The position numbers and the translations under genes are program-made. DNA of 64,000 nucleotides, taken from contig NC_132888.1 of assembly GCF_030463535.1 (NCBI RefSeq), positions 711,461 to 775,460 of the forward strand, in the 5' to 3' direction. This document shows positions 48,284-60,326 of the stretch, piece by piece (within the stretch, counting starts at the first letter, position 1; every line of letters begins with the position of its first letter). Origin of the DNA: Salminus brasiliensis (lineage: Eukaryota; Chordata; Actinopteri; Characiformes; Bryconidae). The notes under the pieces are model-generated. The model saw nothing but the letters and a program-made list of their open reading frames with translations. It was not told the origin of the DNA and did no database searches.

Positions 48284-48778
48284 TTACACTGTGTCCAAAT
48301 ATTTTTGGACACCCTTTCTAAAGAATGCATCCAGCTACGTGAACCAATGCTGACATTGATGTGTAAATGCACACACAGCTTGTCTAGTCCCTGTAGAGAA
48401 GAAGTACTGCCAATAGAATAGGACTCTCTGGAGCAGATCAGCATCATGACCCTATTGGCACCATGCTGCCTAATAATGCCAGGCGTGGGCTAGAGGGGTA
48501 TAAAGCCCCCCAGCATTGAGGAGCTGTGGAGCAGTGGAAGAACTGTGCTCTCTGGAATGATGGTGGAGGAGCTCCACTCAGTACTTTTGGGATTAGGTGG
48601 GGAGTTGGGGATGATAACCTCACCTCACTAATGCTCCTGTTACTGAATGCAAATAAATCCTCACAGCAATCCTCCTCCAAAATTTAGTAGAAATTTACTG
48701 GACAGTAGAGGCAGTTACTCCAACAGAAGCAGGATCAACTCTTAAATAAGCAGCTGTCTCAATACTTTTCCATAATAA
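48284..48778 (-). mobile_element. MITE family M, copy 8 (near full length)
   Basis: Begins near CACTGTGTCCAAATATTTTT and ends GTCTCAATACTTTTCCATAA, the complement of the other terminus. The full body is present with a few indels. Confidence 0.85.
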
Positions 48779-50102
48779 CAATATAATGTACATGTCTTTA
48801 CTTTTCAAGAACCCACAGGCACTATTAATTTCCAGTACCCAAAACCAAAACAGTAATAAAGCAGACAGCACTGGACACTGGCAAGACCTAGCGCTGGAGC
48901 AGCTGAGGCCTGAGGCAGAGACTGTTGGACCAGTGGTGGAACAGAGTTCCAGAGTTGAGGAGCAAATCTAAAAAACGCTCAATCACCAAAGCCCTGGAGT
49001 TTGGATAGGGGAATGGAGGGTAGCCCAGCTGAAGCTGAGGCTGAAGCAGAAGCAGAGTTATCAATGACCATCAGGTGCTGTTGACTGACCGTCAGTAAAC
49101 CTGCTGCTGTGTCTCTGAGACCTGCAGTGAAGACCAGTGCCTGTGGTTTAGTCTTGGAGAAGGTGTAAGAGTTGTGATCTGGATGGTGCGGTTTGTCTCT
49201 GGAGTGGATTACACTACGCTAAAGCTCTCAGAGTCGATGTCGTCTTCATGCATCAACTGTATTGGATAAAAAGCGCCATTTCTTTCAGCATAAGCCAGAT
49301 GTGTGGGCTGAATTCTGATCAGTGTTCTGCTCAGCCAGCGCTCTCTAATCCTGATTAGTCTCCTCCATCCAGACTGTCATTATCAGCAAATGGATTCAAG
49401 AGCACCAAACATCCAAAACGCGAGTGCAATTCCACTAAACACTAAACTCCATAAAGACGCGAGTGTTTACCGAGTTTTTAATATTCACACACTCTTCATA
49501 CCCTCGGGTCGCAGTGCACCTGCGTGCAGCCGTGCCAGGCGGATGGATGGATGGATGGAGGCTTAAGGAGGAAACACTCATAGCGTTGAATATTTTTATT
49601 AAACTCTCGTCTTCACTTCGCTCTTGACTTCAGAGCTGTTTCTGACAGATCTGCATTAGAGCTCATTTTCTGAGGATCGTTAGCCCGAGTCCCCAATCCT
49701 GTTAGGCGAGCGGACGCTGGTGTAATTAGCGGATATCTATGGAGGCGATATTTTATCTGGGCAAATGATATGAAGGAAGGAAGTTAAGATGGTTTAATGG
49801 GCTGAATTAGAAATGCTCGGCCTTCCTTCATCATAAAGTTACATTTGCTCGCCTCTAAATGAGACGGGGAGACGGGGAGACGGGGAGGGTGGTGGGTGTG
49901 TAAACACAAAGGGGTACTTCCAAAAAGCCTTTAAGCTTTATGGAAACAACTATAACAACATTGTTAACAGTGATAGCAATGACAACAACAACAACAACAA
50001 CACAAACATACAAAACAACAGTACTGAAAACAACAGTCATAACAATGACAATAACAAAATAACAATAAAAATAACAACAGAAATAATTAAAGAGTTTGTC
50101 AG

Positions 50103-50135
<33 letters not shown>

Positions 50136-50159
50136 GGCACCACTACAACAGTTACTACT
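48779..50159. other. Unassigned sequence
   Basis: No gene recognised. Contains (GGAT)n at about 49540-49558, a short GACGGGGA triplication at about 49863-49886, an (AAC)n region at about 49980-50080 and an (ATT)n run at about 50104-50134. Confidence 0.45.
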
Positions 50160-51162
50160 TGTCATGACTGGCTAGGTCAGACACAGAGGGGTGAACACTC
50201 GCAGAGATGGTTCGACGCAAGTAAATTTATTATCATAGGAAAAAGTGGGAAGTACAGGACCAAAAGAAAAACCAAACACAACTGTGACAACACAACGGGG
50301 CAAAACCAAACGCACGCCTGAGGCTGGTGGGACTCCGGGAGCTAGGCTAGCACTGAGGGAAGGAACGGGATGAGAAACGATAACAAAAACCAACAGGCCG
50401 TGCCTGGGGAAATACGGGAAGCTAATGCTGCGCTCGTCAGGCACTAGGAAAACGAAGAGACGGGGAAACGAGAGCTGAAGGATCAGCTGCAGAACCCAAA
50501 TGGCAAAAGTAGAACAGACCTGGTAACGAGGCTCGCCCATGAACGGTAATACTAACGTGATCCTGAATGGTAGCCTCTCTGATGACCTCAAGGTTTCTTG
50601 GACTGTGAACATGAACATGTGAGCAGTGGTGGCTCAGCGGTTAGAGCGTCGGGATATCGATAACAGGGTTGTGGGTTCGATTCCCGGGCTCGGCAAGCTG
50701 CCACTGTTGGGCCCTTGAGCAAGGCCCTTTACCCTCTCTGCTCCCGGGCGCTGGAGTTGGCTGCCCACCGCTCTGGGTGTGTGTGTGTACTCACTCCCTA
50801 GTGCACTAGTGTGAGTGTGTTCACTACCACAGATGGGTTAAATGCGGAGGACACATTTCACTGTACAGATACGTGCACCTTTAACTCCAAAGCACTTGGT
50901 TTAGTTTAGTTTAATTCTCGGTGTCGAGTGACTAGTGATAGCCCCTTAAATACCCTCAGGTGAAACGCATTAACTAAACGTGAATGAAAATACGTGAACA
51001 AGAATCATGACTCTGAACGGAACACACATGACGTAAATCAACTTGAACCGAGTCCGTGAATCAAGACATGAACGCAAACACAAAACAACAGTCCTCAGGA
51101 GAGCCTGTGGGCTGCAGCTCGGGACCGCTCCCCGGGGCGGGCCTGGCGACGCGGACCTGACA
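50160..51162 (-). mobile_element. Solo LTR, family L2, copy 3, carrying a SINE (TSD CTACT)
   Basis: On the minus strand it starts TGTCAGGTCCGCGTCGCC and ends GCCAGTCATGACA, flanked by the 5-bp duplication CTACT (50155-50159 and 51163-51167). It includes the family words on the reverse strand, and a SINE at 50621-50914 which accounts for much of the extra length over copies 1 and 2. No protein domains lie inside. Confidence 0.88.
50621..50914 (+). mobile_element. tRNA-derived SINE, family S1, copy 1 (full)
   Basis: Pol III A box TGGCTCAGCGG at 50630-50640 and B box GGTTCGATTCC at 50674-50684, spaced as in tRNA genes. Then a body with GCCACTGTTGGGCCCTTGAG and ACTCACTCCCTAGTGCACTA, and a tail of TTTAGTTTAGTTTAA. 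It lies inside the L2-family LTR in the opposite orientation. A truncated relative is at 62941-63099. Confidence 0.85.
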
Positions 51163-52270
51163 CTACTATTAATATCAAGTCTTTCATATTATTTAAATGA
51201 ACACTTTTTGGGGCTAATCTGACGTCCTCCTCTTTGTTCAGTAAAGCTGAAACGACACAGTTCTAAATCTTGTTTTTTCTCTGTAGCCTCATTTTGATTG
51301 TTATGATCTGTATTGTTACATAATTGGAAGTCTGTTATGTAAAATCACTAATCACTGCATTCCTGCTTATTATAATGTTGCGCAGTAAACACTTCAGACT
51401 GCACTGGTTATGTAAATCACTGACCAAACACTAATCTTCTGGATTCCTGCAGATTCTCAGTAGGAAACGAACATCAGGAGTTTAATAAGATATTCTAAAG
51501 TACAGTTTATTCATCACTGATTAGAGGCTTAAGGACCTGAAAACATTCTTAATAAGTCCATTTGCTTTTCATTTTCTAATATAAACATCATTTCATTGCT
51601 TCCTGCCAGCCAGAAAACTGCAAACCCTGTTTAAACAAACGCAGACACTTATAATGGCTACTGAATTGATTGATTGTGCTCAATAATTTATAGCAGTTAT
51701 TTATAGAGTCATTCGTTGTAGTTACTGAATAATAGTTCTAAATAATATTAAATATTACTTTAAAAATAGGCTTAGAGTTCAGGCATTAAAACCCAAATTA
51801 GGCAAATTAGCAACATTATTGAATATTCAGTTGGTCACGTTTCTAATGAACACACTAATTAAGCTCATTAGAGTGAAACAGTGAGCTGTCCTCCCTGCGT
51901 CAGCCAGCCTGGCCTCCTCCACATGCATTCAGTTCAGAGGGAGGCTTGTGTGGAGCTCCTCCAGTGTTAGTGTTAATGTCTTAAATTAAAAAGGAAGACA
52001 GGCAGCTGACCCTCTTCTGGGTCATTCTTCAGAATTACACACATACTTTAGGTTTCAGTGGACTTTGAACCTCCATAAAATTGCCTGTCCTTGTATACAG
52101 CTCCACAGTCCGCACTGCTGACAGGAGGAATAATGAAAGTTCATGTTACTTGTTTTTACTGTTTTACTGTGTTTTCAGATCAGTAAAGTAAAGTAATCTG
52201 AATACTTTCCATTACTTTTGCAAATATTCAAATAAAGATAATCAAAAACACAATGAATGTCCTGTGTGTC
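51163..52270. other. Unassigned A+T-rich sequence
   Basis: No gene or repeat recognised. This is one of the least repetitive stretches of the window, without a supported exon. Confidence 0.45.
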
Positions 52271-53538
52271 TACACCACACACCAAACACCATCCCACGCA
52301 CCAAACACCAACTACCTAACACCACACCACCACATACCAAACACCACACACCAAACACCAACTACCTAACACCACACCACCACATACCAAACACCACACA
52401 CCAAACACCAACTACCTAACACCACACCACCACATACCAAACACCACACACCACACACCAAACACCAACTACCTAACACCACACACCACACACCAAACAC
52501 CAACTACCTAACACCACACCACCACATACCAAACACAACACACCAAACACCACAAACTAAACACCACAAACCAAATACCACACACCAAACACCACAAATC
52601 AAACACACACCAAACACACACCAAACACCACACACCACACATCAAACAGCACACACCAAACACCACAAACCAAACACACACCACAAACCAAGCACCACAC
52701 AACAAACCACACACCAAACATCACACACCAAACATTACACATCGAACATTGAACATCACACACCAAACACCACACACCAAACACCACACACCAAACACAA
52801 CACACCAAACATTACACATCGAACATCAAACATCACACACCAAACACCACACACCAAACACCACACACCACACATTACACACCAAACACAACACATCAAA
52901 CATCACACACCAAACACCACACACCACACATTACACACCAAACACAACACACCAAACATCACACACCAAACACCACACATTACACACCAAACACAACACA
53001 CCAAACATTACACATTACACACCAAACACAACACACCAAACATTACACACCAAACACAACACACCAAACATTACACACCAAACACAACACACTAAACATC
53101 ACACACCAAACACCACACATTACACACCAAACAAAACACACCAAACATTACACACCAAACACAACACACCTTCCCACGCACCAAACACCAACTACCTAAC
53201 ACCACACCACCACATACCAAACACCACACACCAAACACCAACTACCTAACACCACACCACCACATACCAAACACCACACACCAAACACCAACTACCTAAC
53301 ACCACACCACCACATACCAAACACCACACACCACACACCAAACACCAACTACCTAACACCACACACCACACACCAAACACCAACTACCTAACACCACACC
53401 ACCACATACCAAACACCACACACCACACACCAAACACCAACTACCTAACACCACACACCACACACCAAACACCAACTACCTAACACCACACCACCACACA
53501 CCAAACACCACACCACCACATACTGCCAAACACTAACC
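52271..53538. repeat. A/C-only satellite (ACCAAACACCA), nearly G-free
   Basis: About 1.27 kb in which the plus strand is A, C and some T, with only a handful of G. Three zones: outer zones (52271-52520 and 53165-53538) of a roughly 45-bp unit containing CACCAACTACCTAACACCAC, and a middle zone of CAAACATTACACACC and CAAACACAACACACC units of about 14-28 bp. Long open frames on either strand follow from the composition. Confidence 0.95.
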
Positions 53539-53689
53539 ACCATGCTTTATTTTTTTCGCACTGATTGTTTGTCTGACTGTAAAGGAATCCTCTTTACAGA
53601 AAGTCTGGCAGGAAAACTGGCACGGATGTATTTCATTCATATCTTTTCAGAGTTTGAGTCTGTGAGCCAGCAGCAACGTGTACAATCAT

Positions 53690-53875
53690 TCAGGTAGTGA
53701 CGAGAACCCAAGCACAACATTCAGAGAACTGCAGGCCTCTATTGCCTCAGCTAAGGCTAGTGTTTATGACTCAACCATCAGAAAAACACTGGGCAAGGAT
53801 GAGATTCATAGCAAATCAGCACTGTGGACATCACTGATAACCAAAAATAATCGAAATGCTTGTCTTAAGTTCTGA
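53690..53875 (+). pseudogene. Tc1-like transposase fragment 1
   Basis: Translated residues ELQASIASAKASVYDSTIRK followed by TLGKDEIH match the helix-turn-helix region of fish Tc1-like transposases, which usually read SVHDSTVR(R/K)TLNKNGIHG. Only this N-terminal piece remains and no catalytic part follows. Confidence 0.65.
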
Positions 53876-53951
53876 AGTAATGTCTGGATGAACATCCTGA
53901 AACAGTTCTGGAACTATATGTTCTGGCCTAAGTTTAAATATTCACATTAAA

Positions 53952-54178
53952 ATGTATTTATATAACGCTTTTCACAGCGCATGTTGTCACAAAGCAGCTT
54001 TACAGAGATCCACGTTTTTTTTTTTTAGCAAATTAGTGGCGACAGTGAGAAGGAAAAACTCCTTTAGACCGAGAGGAAGAAACCTTGACAGGAACCAAGA
54101 CTCCAAAGGGGAACCCATCCTCCTCTGGTCGACTCTGTATAGCACAATAAATAGAACTATATCTAAAGTATTGGGCAC
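53952..54178 (+). repeat. Dispersed repeat, AATGTATTTATATAACGC head
   Basis: TTTATATAACGCTTTTCACA and CACAAAGCAGCTTTACAGAG at the head, then TGGCGACAGTGAGAAGGAAA and GAAACCTTGACAGGAACCAA, shared with 43425-43640. A solo LTR interrupts it immediately downstream. Confidence 0.55.
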
Positions 54179-54529
54179 TGTGGCAGTGAGGACACCCCCA
54201 CGACACCACTCTACACCACCCTAAAGCCGCTCACCTGTGACAGGGTAACGAGCCAGGTGTAAAAAGGGCATAAAAGGGCATGCTCAGTCATTCATGAGAG
54301 AGAAGATGAACACAGGGAGAGCACGGACTGAGCTGCCAGAACACGGACCGGATCACACACGTGTGTAGAGACTGTTAGAGCCCCGGTTGGGCTTTTCGTT
54401 TGGGTGTGGTGGAGGGGGCGTAAAATAAAGCTATGTGTGTCACTTGAGCCCTGTGTTTGTGTCGTCTCTGAGCCAAGCTGCCAATCAGGTCGCTGTGGTC
54501 GCGCCCCTTTCCCCAGGGGTCGAGTCACA
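54179..54529 (+). mobile_element. Solo LTR, family L3, 351 bp (TSD GCAC)
   Basis: Starts TGTGGCAGTGAGGACACC and ends GGGTCGAGTCACA (TG...CA), flanked by GCAC (54175-54178 and 54530-54533). It has a TATA-like GCATAAAAGGG near 54269 and a poly(A) hexamer AATAAA near 54424-54429. Single copy in this window. The 4-bp duplication is short, so chance cannot be excluded. Confidence 0.7.
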
Positions 54530-54689
54530 GCACAAACAGAAAATGAACACATTTGACCCAAGGCAAGTTCGATCAGAGTGTGACCACAGGTCTACACTGA
54601 ATTCCCAACCTCTTACTGCCCCTAATCAAGCTTTTTGGTCAGCAGCTGAGACACTGCAGGACAGCTAAACAACCTAAAATTAGACTGAA

Positions 54690-55140
54690 GCCTACAGAGA
54701 ACTATTCAGCAAACATAGCAGGTGTCCACAAAGAAAGCCTGCAGCCAGTTAGACTCTTGATACAGAGCAGAGCTTATATCGCTCAGTAGCAGCAAGTCAT
54801 CCTGGTCCTGATGCAGCAAAGCATCCCCAAACCATCACACTGCTACCACCACCACCACCATGCTTCACAGTAAGTATGAGCTCCTAACTCAAAGGGAGTA
54901 AAAAGCAAGGGAGTTTTCATCAGGCATGACAGAAGCTCCACTTTAAATTCTTACTGCCAGAACACAAAGTTCCAGAACTCCTCCAGGTGGTTCTTCTGTT
55001 CTTAGCAATCAGTGACATCCACAGTGCTGTTGAGCCATGAATATCATTCTTGCGTGGTGTTTTCCTGACAGCTGAGTCATGAACACTGACCTGAGCTGAA
55101 GCAAGAGAGGCCTGCAGTTTTTTTAGACGTTGCGCCCAGT
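54690..55140 (-). pseudogene. Tc1-like transposase remnant 2
   Basis: On the minus strand the helix-turn-helix part (ASLASAQVSVHDSAVRKT, then NDIHG) lies at about 55000-55110. Further along, at about 54765-54875, comes a catalytic-domain piece (KHGGG, SVMVWGCFAASGPG) followed by a stop. The part between is missing, so this is an internally deleted, dead copy. Confidence 0.75.
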
Positions 55141-55564
55141 CCAACCAACCAACCAGCCAACACCACATGAGTTCAGAACCACTGTTTTGGACAGCAAAAT
55201 AAGCCATGGCTGGCAATGGCTTATTAAGTCCAGGAGCTTCCTTGGTGCTGTGAAGATCTGGCCGAGGATCTGTAGAGGACGAGGCCTGGGCTCTACCCTC
55301 AGTAGTTTGGTAGTGGTGGAGAGAGGAAAGAAGTAAGGGAGAGTAAGGGAAACTGATACAGGCATCCGTTTCTGTATCATAGCATGTTTTTACTCACCTC
55401 TCTGCAGATGTTTGGTGTTTTTCTCGCTGAGCCTAACAGCTGGGTGAGTGGCTTCACCTGGGCTTTGGCAGCCCTTGCCAGCCTTGGCTGTGTGGCTTGT
55501 TTTGCTGGATTGTGGTGTGCCTCAGCAACATGGACAGCGGCTGGTTGGTTCTTTGGACTAGGCA

Positions 55565-55965
55565 CAACATCTAAAGAACTGCAGACCTCTCTCACTTCAG
55601 GTTAGGCCAGTGTTCATGAGTCAACCACCAGAAAAACACTGGGAACACTGGTAGAACAGCAGGACAGAACCCGTACCACTGCACTTCACCATGAAACACC
55701 TAGATGATCCTTCTGATCTCTGGAACAGTGTGTTATAAATAGATGAACCTACAGCGGAGCTTTTTGGTGGTAGTGTGGTGGTTTGGGAATGCTTTGGTAC
55801 ATCAGGAGCTGAACGCTTTGCTATCTTTGAGGGCAAACGAAGAATTCTGCTCTGTATCAGAGACGTCTTCATGAGAATGCCAGGTGTTCTGTCTATAAGG
55901 AAGATAGTCCATTCAAGCCAAGATTTTTTATTTGATGAAATTTGGGGGTTCAGTTTTTTCCCAAT
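55565..55965 (+). pseudogene. Tc1-like transposase remnant 3
   Basis: Begins with a helix-turn-helix trace (SVHES.., RKTLG), then jumps to the DDE region: LWNSVL, an in-frame TAA, IDEPTAELFGGSVVVWECFG, TSGAERFAIFEG. Family members normally have W-(T/S)-D-E-T at the stop position. The stop codon, the missing middle and the lack of a C-terminal catalytic part mark it as inactive. Confidence 0.75.
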
Positions 55966-56815
55966 CAGCTTTTTTCCATATCCACCCTCACATGGGAGCA
56001 AAATAAACATGTCCTGTGGGAACTTTTGAAGTTTACTCTGCTGATGTTTGTGTGCAGGCCTCGCAGGCTGAGTGCCCTACAGTCAGAAACAGAGTTTAAT
56101 TTACTCAGCGTCTCTGAAGAGCTGGAGACTGAGCTGCAGGCTGGACAGTAGTATGGACCGTGATGCTGCAACTTGTTGAGGAACTATGATTTAGCAGAAG
56201 GAATCACTGACAGTAAAACATACCTGACATCAAGATTAGGGAACAGTTTCTTCCTCCCTGACTTTCTTTATTGTCCGGACGGTTGTATAAAAGCAACAGA
56301 ACGCTCAAGGTTATCTAATATTTCCAGTTAGATCCTCAGCCTTTGGCTCATGTCTACAACCTCTGAGTAAAGACTAAAACCCTGCTTTGGGATAAAGCAT
56401 TAGTGGCCTGTTAGCTCTATAGTAATAACCCACAGAAGGTCAACTGGTGCTATCTAGAACATGTAAGAATCATCTGTGGATTTGGTGGATTAATTGATTT
56501 TCAGTGATTTGCTTTATAGAATAATAAGCAGGTCCTCATTCTGCAATATTAGCACCATTCACACAGTAAAGGTGGCCGTGTCAATCACTATGGCATTAAA
56601 TAGATCAATTAATTAATTAATGACCCAATTGACATATTTAAGCCAGCAGTGTGTGAATGAGCTGTAACCGTGGTAACCTGGTTAATTGTTAACTGTAGAT
56701 GAAAAATGAAGGTGCTATTAAAGCAGAGAAACGAGCCAAGCTACATTTACAGCAACCACATTAACCCTGTTCACCCCGAGGGCCTTTATTATAGATTATA
56801 GTGTAAGCTCTCTTT
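55966..56815. other. Unassigned sequence
   Basis: No gene recognised. Confidence 0.4.
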
Positions 56816-57575
<760 letters not shown>

Positions 57576-58199
57576 TTGCTCATTCATAAAGATCTGCAGA
57601 TGTTATTGTAATATGCAGCTGATGTGCACGTTATGAAATATTATATATATATATATATGTGTGTGTTGAGAGGGAGAGAGTTGATTACAGAGCTAACATC
57701 CATCTATCTTCATATTCTTTATTTCATCATTTTAGTAAACAGGAGTGTGAAGCGTGATCATCCAGCACCGTTACCCGGGTGCTACCTAACACTGCAAACT
57801 GCACAGAGGCGCTAATGCTAAATAACTCAAAGCATGTTCTGGCAGTGATGAGTTCCTCAGGCCTGTAAAAGCTCTGATCTGATCAGACTGAGGGTCATAA
57901 CAACCTCACATCACACAAAAGAAGCTGGATACACTTAAAGATCTTTTCATCTTGTCAAGATCCAGAACGTTCTCAAACATGTTTGGTTTCACAGATATTT
58001 AGAAATGTTGATACGTGTACACGCCTTCAGCTGACCAGCCTCATATTTCACAGCTGTGTGGATTGAGAATCACGATGAACAACGTCACTGCTACGGCGGC
58101 TCAGCCAATCACATTACACACGGAAATAGACTGAGGAGAGACGTTGTTTCTGCTCGCCAATCAGATTACACACAGATACAGACTGAGGAAAGATGTCTT
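57576..58199. other. Unassigned sequence
   Basis: No gene recognised. A short (AT)n run lies at about 57641-57658. From about 58090 the word AGCCAATCA(C/G)ATTA is repeated three times within 150 bp. Confidence 0.4.
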
Positions 58200-58620
58200 T
58201 TCTGATCAGCCAATCAGATTAATATAAGAGTGTTATTACAGCTCTATTACAGTTATATATAATATCAATTAAAGTAGTGTTATTACTGCTCGTTTATATA
58301 TTATAAGTGTAGTTATTACAGCTTTATTACATTTCTTATTATCTATGAGTATGTAAGTACAGCTCTATTACTATTCTATATGATATGTATAAAATGAGTG
58401 CTACTATATATCCATCGCATTTCTATAATAGGAGACGTGTTATTGCATCTCTATTACAGTTCTCTAAACATCTATAATAGCAGTGTAAGAATCTCTGATA
58501 GCTATATGATATCTGTGAGTGGCGTTACTGCAGCTCTATTACAGCTGTATGAATGTGTGTACTGTAAATTCATCTATACTAAAGCTCTATATCAATAACA
58601 GTAGCATTGTTACATTTTTA
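58200..58620. repeat. Degenerate GTGTTATTACAGCTCTATTA repeat, locus 1
   Basis: Loose units of about 45-65 bp containing GTTATTACAGCTCTATTACA followed by TTATATATAATATC-like text. The same motif reappears at 61190-61400 in intron 1 of grin3b. Confidence 0.7.
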
Positions 58621-58780
58621 TACTCATTTTTATTTTTATGTAATAATGAACTGTCTAGAACCTGCAGGTTCCACAGGCTGGTCCACCGTGGAAAAGCACT
58701 CTCACGCAAAATTAAGCAAGCAACTTCATGCAAGTCCAATACCAACTCTGTGAGGATAAGTAAGTTAAATATTATTCGCA

Positions 58781-59150
58781 TGGCCAAAAGTATTTGGACA
58801 CGTGCTCATTCATTGTTTCTTCTGAAATCAAGGGCATTTAAAAAAGGGTCGGATTGTATTGAAAGTACTGGATGGAGCTCCACCACCATCATTCCAGAGA
58901 ACACAGCTCTTCCACTGCTCCACAGCTCCTCAATGCTGGGGGGGGCTTTATACCCTCTAGTCCACGCCTGGCATTATTAGGCAGCATGGAGCCAATAGGG
59001 TCGTGATGTTGATCTGCTCAGAGAGTCCTATTCTATTGGCAGTACTTCTTCTCTACAGGGACTAGACAAGCTGTGTGTGCATTTACACATCTGGGTCAGT
59101 AATGGGTGCAGCTTAAAGTAGCTGAATGTGTCCACAAACATTTGACAAAA
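58781..59150 (+). mobile_element. MITE family M, copy 9 (internally deleted)
   Basis: Begins GGCCAAAAGTATTTGGACAC and ends AATGTGTCCACAAACATTTG. About 150 bp of the usual body are missing between GGGCATTTAAAAAAGGG and GAAAGTACTGGATGGAGCTC. Confidence 0.8.
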
Positions 59151-59239
59151 TAATAGAAACATTCCACAGCTCGTCTTTAAAAGTGGAGAATTCTAATCCT
59201 CCAGGCTGCAAAACACCCCAACTCAGATAACAGAGCTGA

Positions 59240-59268
59240 GGCTGGACTTTTGTGTGTGTGTGTGTGAG

Positions 59269-59304
<36 letters not shown>

Positions 59305-59422
59305 CTGTTGACATGCTGCTGGGATTTAGCGGATATGTGTGTGTGTATTGAGTGTGTTTTAGAAGCTGAGCATGTGTGCTCTCAAGCCCAGCCCAGAGGC
59401 GAGGCTTAGACAGAACACACAC

Positions 59423-59454
<32 letters not shown>

Positions 59455-59790
59455 GCGCGCGCGCGCACACACACGCACGCATAGGCTCCTTCATCTCAGT
59501 GTGCTCAGTCGCGCTCTGGAGGGTGGAAGGAGCGCATCTATCTCCGCGTTTACACACACACATACCCCCACACACACATACACACGCACACACACACTTA
59601 CACACACACACTTACACACACACACACAGCTGTGCCTCTGTATTTCTCTGGAGGAGGAAAAGCGTGGAACGCTCTCTCTCTCACACACACACCTCTGTCT
59701 CTCTGGAGGAGGGGAAAGTGTGTGTCTCTTTCCGTCTCTTCAGAGCGCAAAGTATGCTGCGCTAACACACACACACACACACACACACAC
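59240..59790. repeat. CA/GT-rich cluster upstream of grin3b
   Basis: Two (GT)n tracts (about 59249-59301), then (CA)n with a CGCGCGCGCG core (about 59410-59480), and several CA tracts (59540-59630, 59767-59790). The last ends about 80 bp before the grin3b start codon. The alternating purine-pyrimidine CG core has Z-DNA potential. Confidence 0.9.
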
Positions 59791-59871
59791 CGCTCTCACG
59801 CTGGAGAACCTGTTCCGGAGAAGCGATGCCATCTCTCCTCGGTTCCTCAGGCTGGAGAGTCTCGGAGCAGG

Positions 59872-60326
59872 ATGAACTTGCCTTCCTCCAGCGTCTTCCT
59901 CCTCTCTTCCCTCTCCCTCCTCTTCCTCCTCCTCCTCCTGGCACCTCACTGTCAAACTCACCCGGAGCCTTGCCACCTGCTGGCGCGGATCGGGCACACG
60001 CTCCGCCTGGGCGCGCTCCTGCCCACCCGCCAGCCGTCCCGGGTGCAGGCGGCGATGGGCCGGCGCTGCTGCACCTGCAGAACTCCCCCGCTGCCCTGCT
60101 GCCCTACAACCTGAGCGTGGAGGTGGTGTGGGCGGGGCCGCGGCGGGCCGGCGACCCCGAGACGGCGCTCAGGTGCGTGTGTGAGGAACTGGTGGTAAAC
60201 GGGGTGTCCGCTGTGCTGGCGTTCCCCCAGGGTCGTGAGGAGCTCCTGCAGGTGGAGTTCATGGCCAGCTTCCTGGAGATTCCCTTTGTCAGCATCATCG
60301 AGCAGGGAGAGCCAATCAGGACGCAG
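59872..60326 (+). CDS. grin3b: NMDA receptor NR3 subunit, coding exon 1 (partial gene, frameshifted)
   Basis: NR3 subunits are glycine-binding NMDA receptor subunits of the neuronal plasma membrane that lower calcium permeability. The exon starts with ATG and a leucine-rich signal peptide (about residues 1-28, FLLSSLSLLFLLLLL), then HPEPCHLLARIGHTLRLGAL, closely like the mature N terminus of NR3 (human NR3B has HPQPC.. and RLGALLP). About 190 bp in, homology passes to the preceding frame: ALLPYNLSVEVV (a glycosylation sequon), then CEELVVNGVSAVLAFPQ and IPFVSIIEQGEPIRTQ, ending at the donor CAG|GTGAGG. The exon is 455 nt; one added base gives 456, exactly 152 codons in phase 0, so a single base seems lost near 60050-60070. 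NR3B fits better than NR3A because NR3A carries a long insert here. Later exons lie beyond the window. The region is G+C- and CpG-rich. Confidence 0.88.

Noticed and set aside
50172..50618. 148-residue minus-strand open frame
   Set aside because: It lies inside the solo LTR at 50160-51162 and has no gag, pol or other domain; the corresponding parts of the sister LTRs are not open.
50621..50700. Possible tRNA gene (A and B boxes present)
   Set aside because: The boxes head a dispersed repeat of nearly 300 bp with a second copy at 62941, and I could not fold a full cloverleaf; it is a SINE.
52749..53249. 166-residue Thr/His-rich plus-strand open frame
   Set aside because: It translates the A/C satellite; the absence of G on the plus strand removes TAG and TGA stops and so produces long frames by composition alone.
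59632..60114. 160-residue frame starting at 59632 as an upstream-extended NR3 start
   Set aside because: The sequence before 59872 is CA-repeat translation; the Met at 59872 is followed at once by a good signal peptide.
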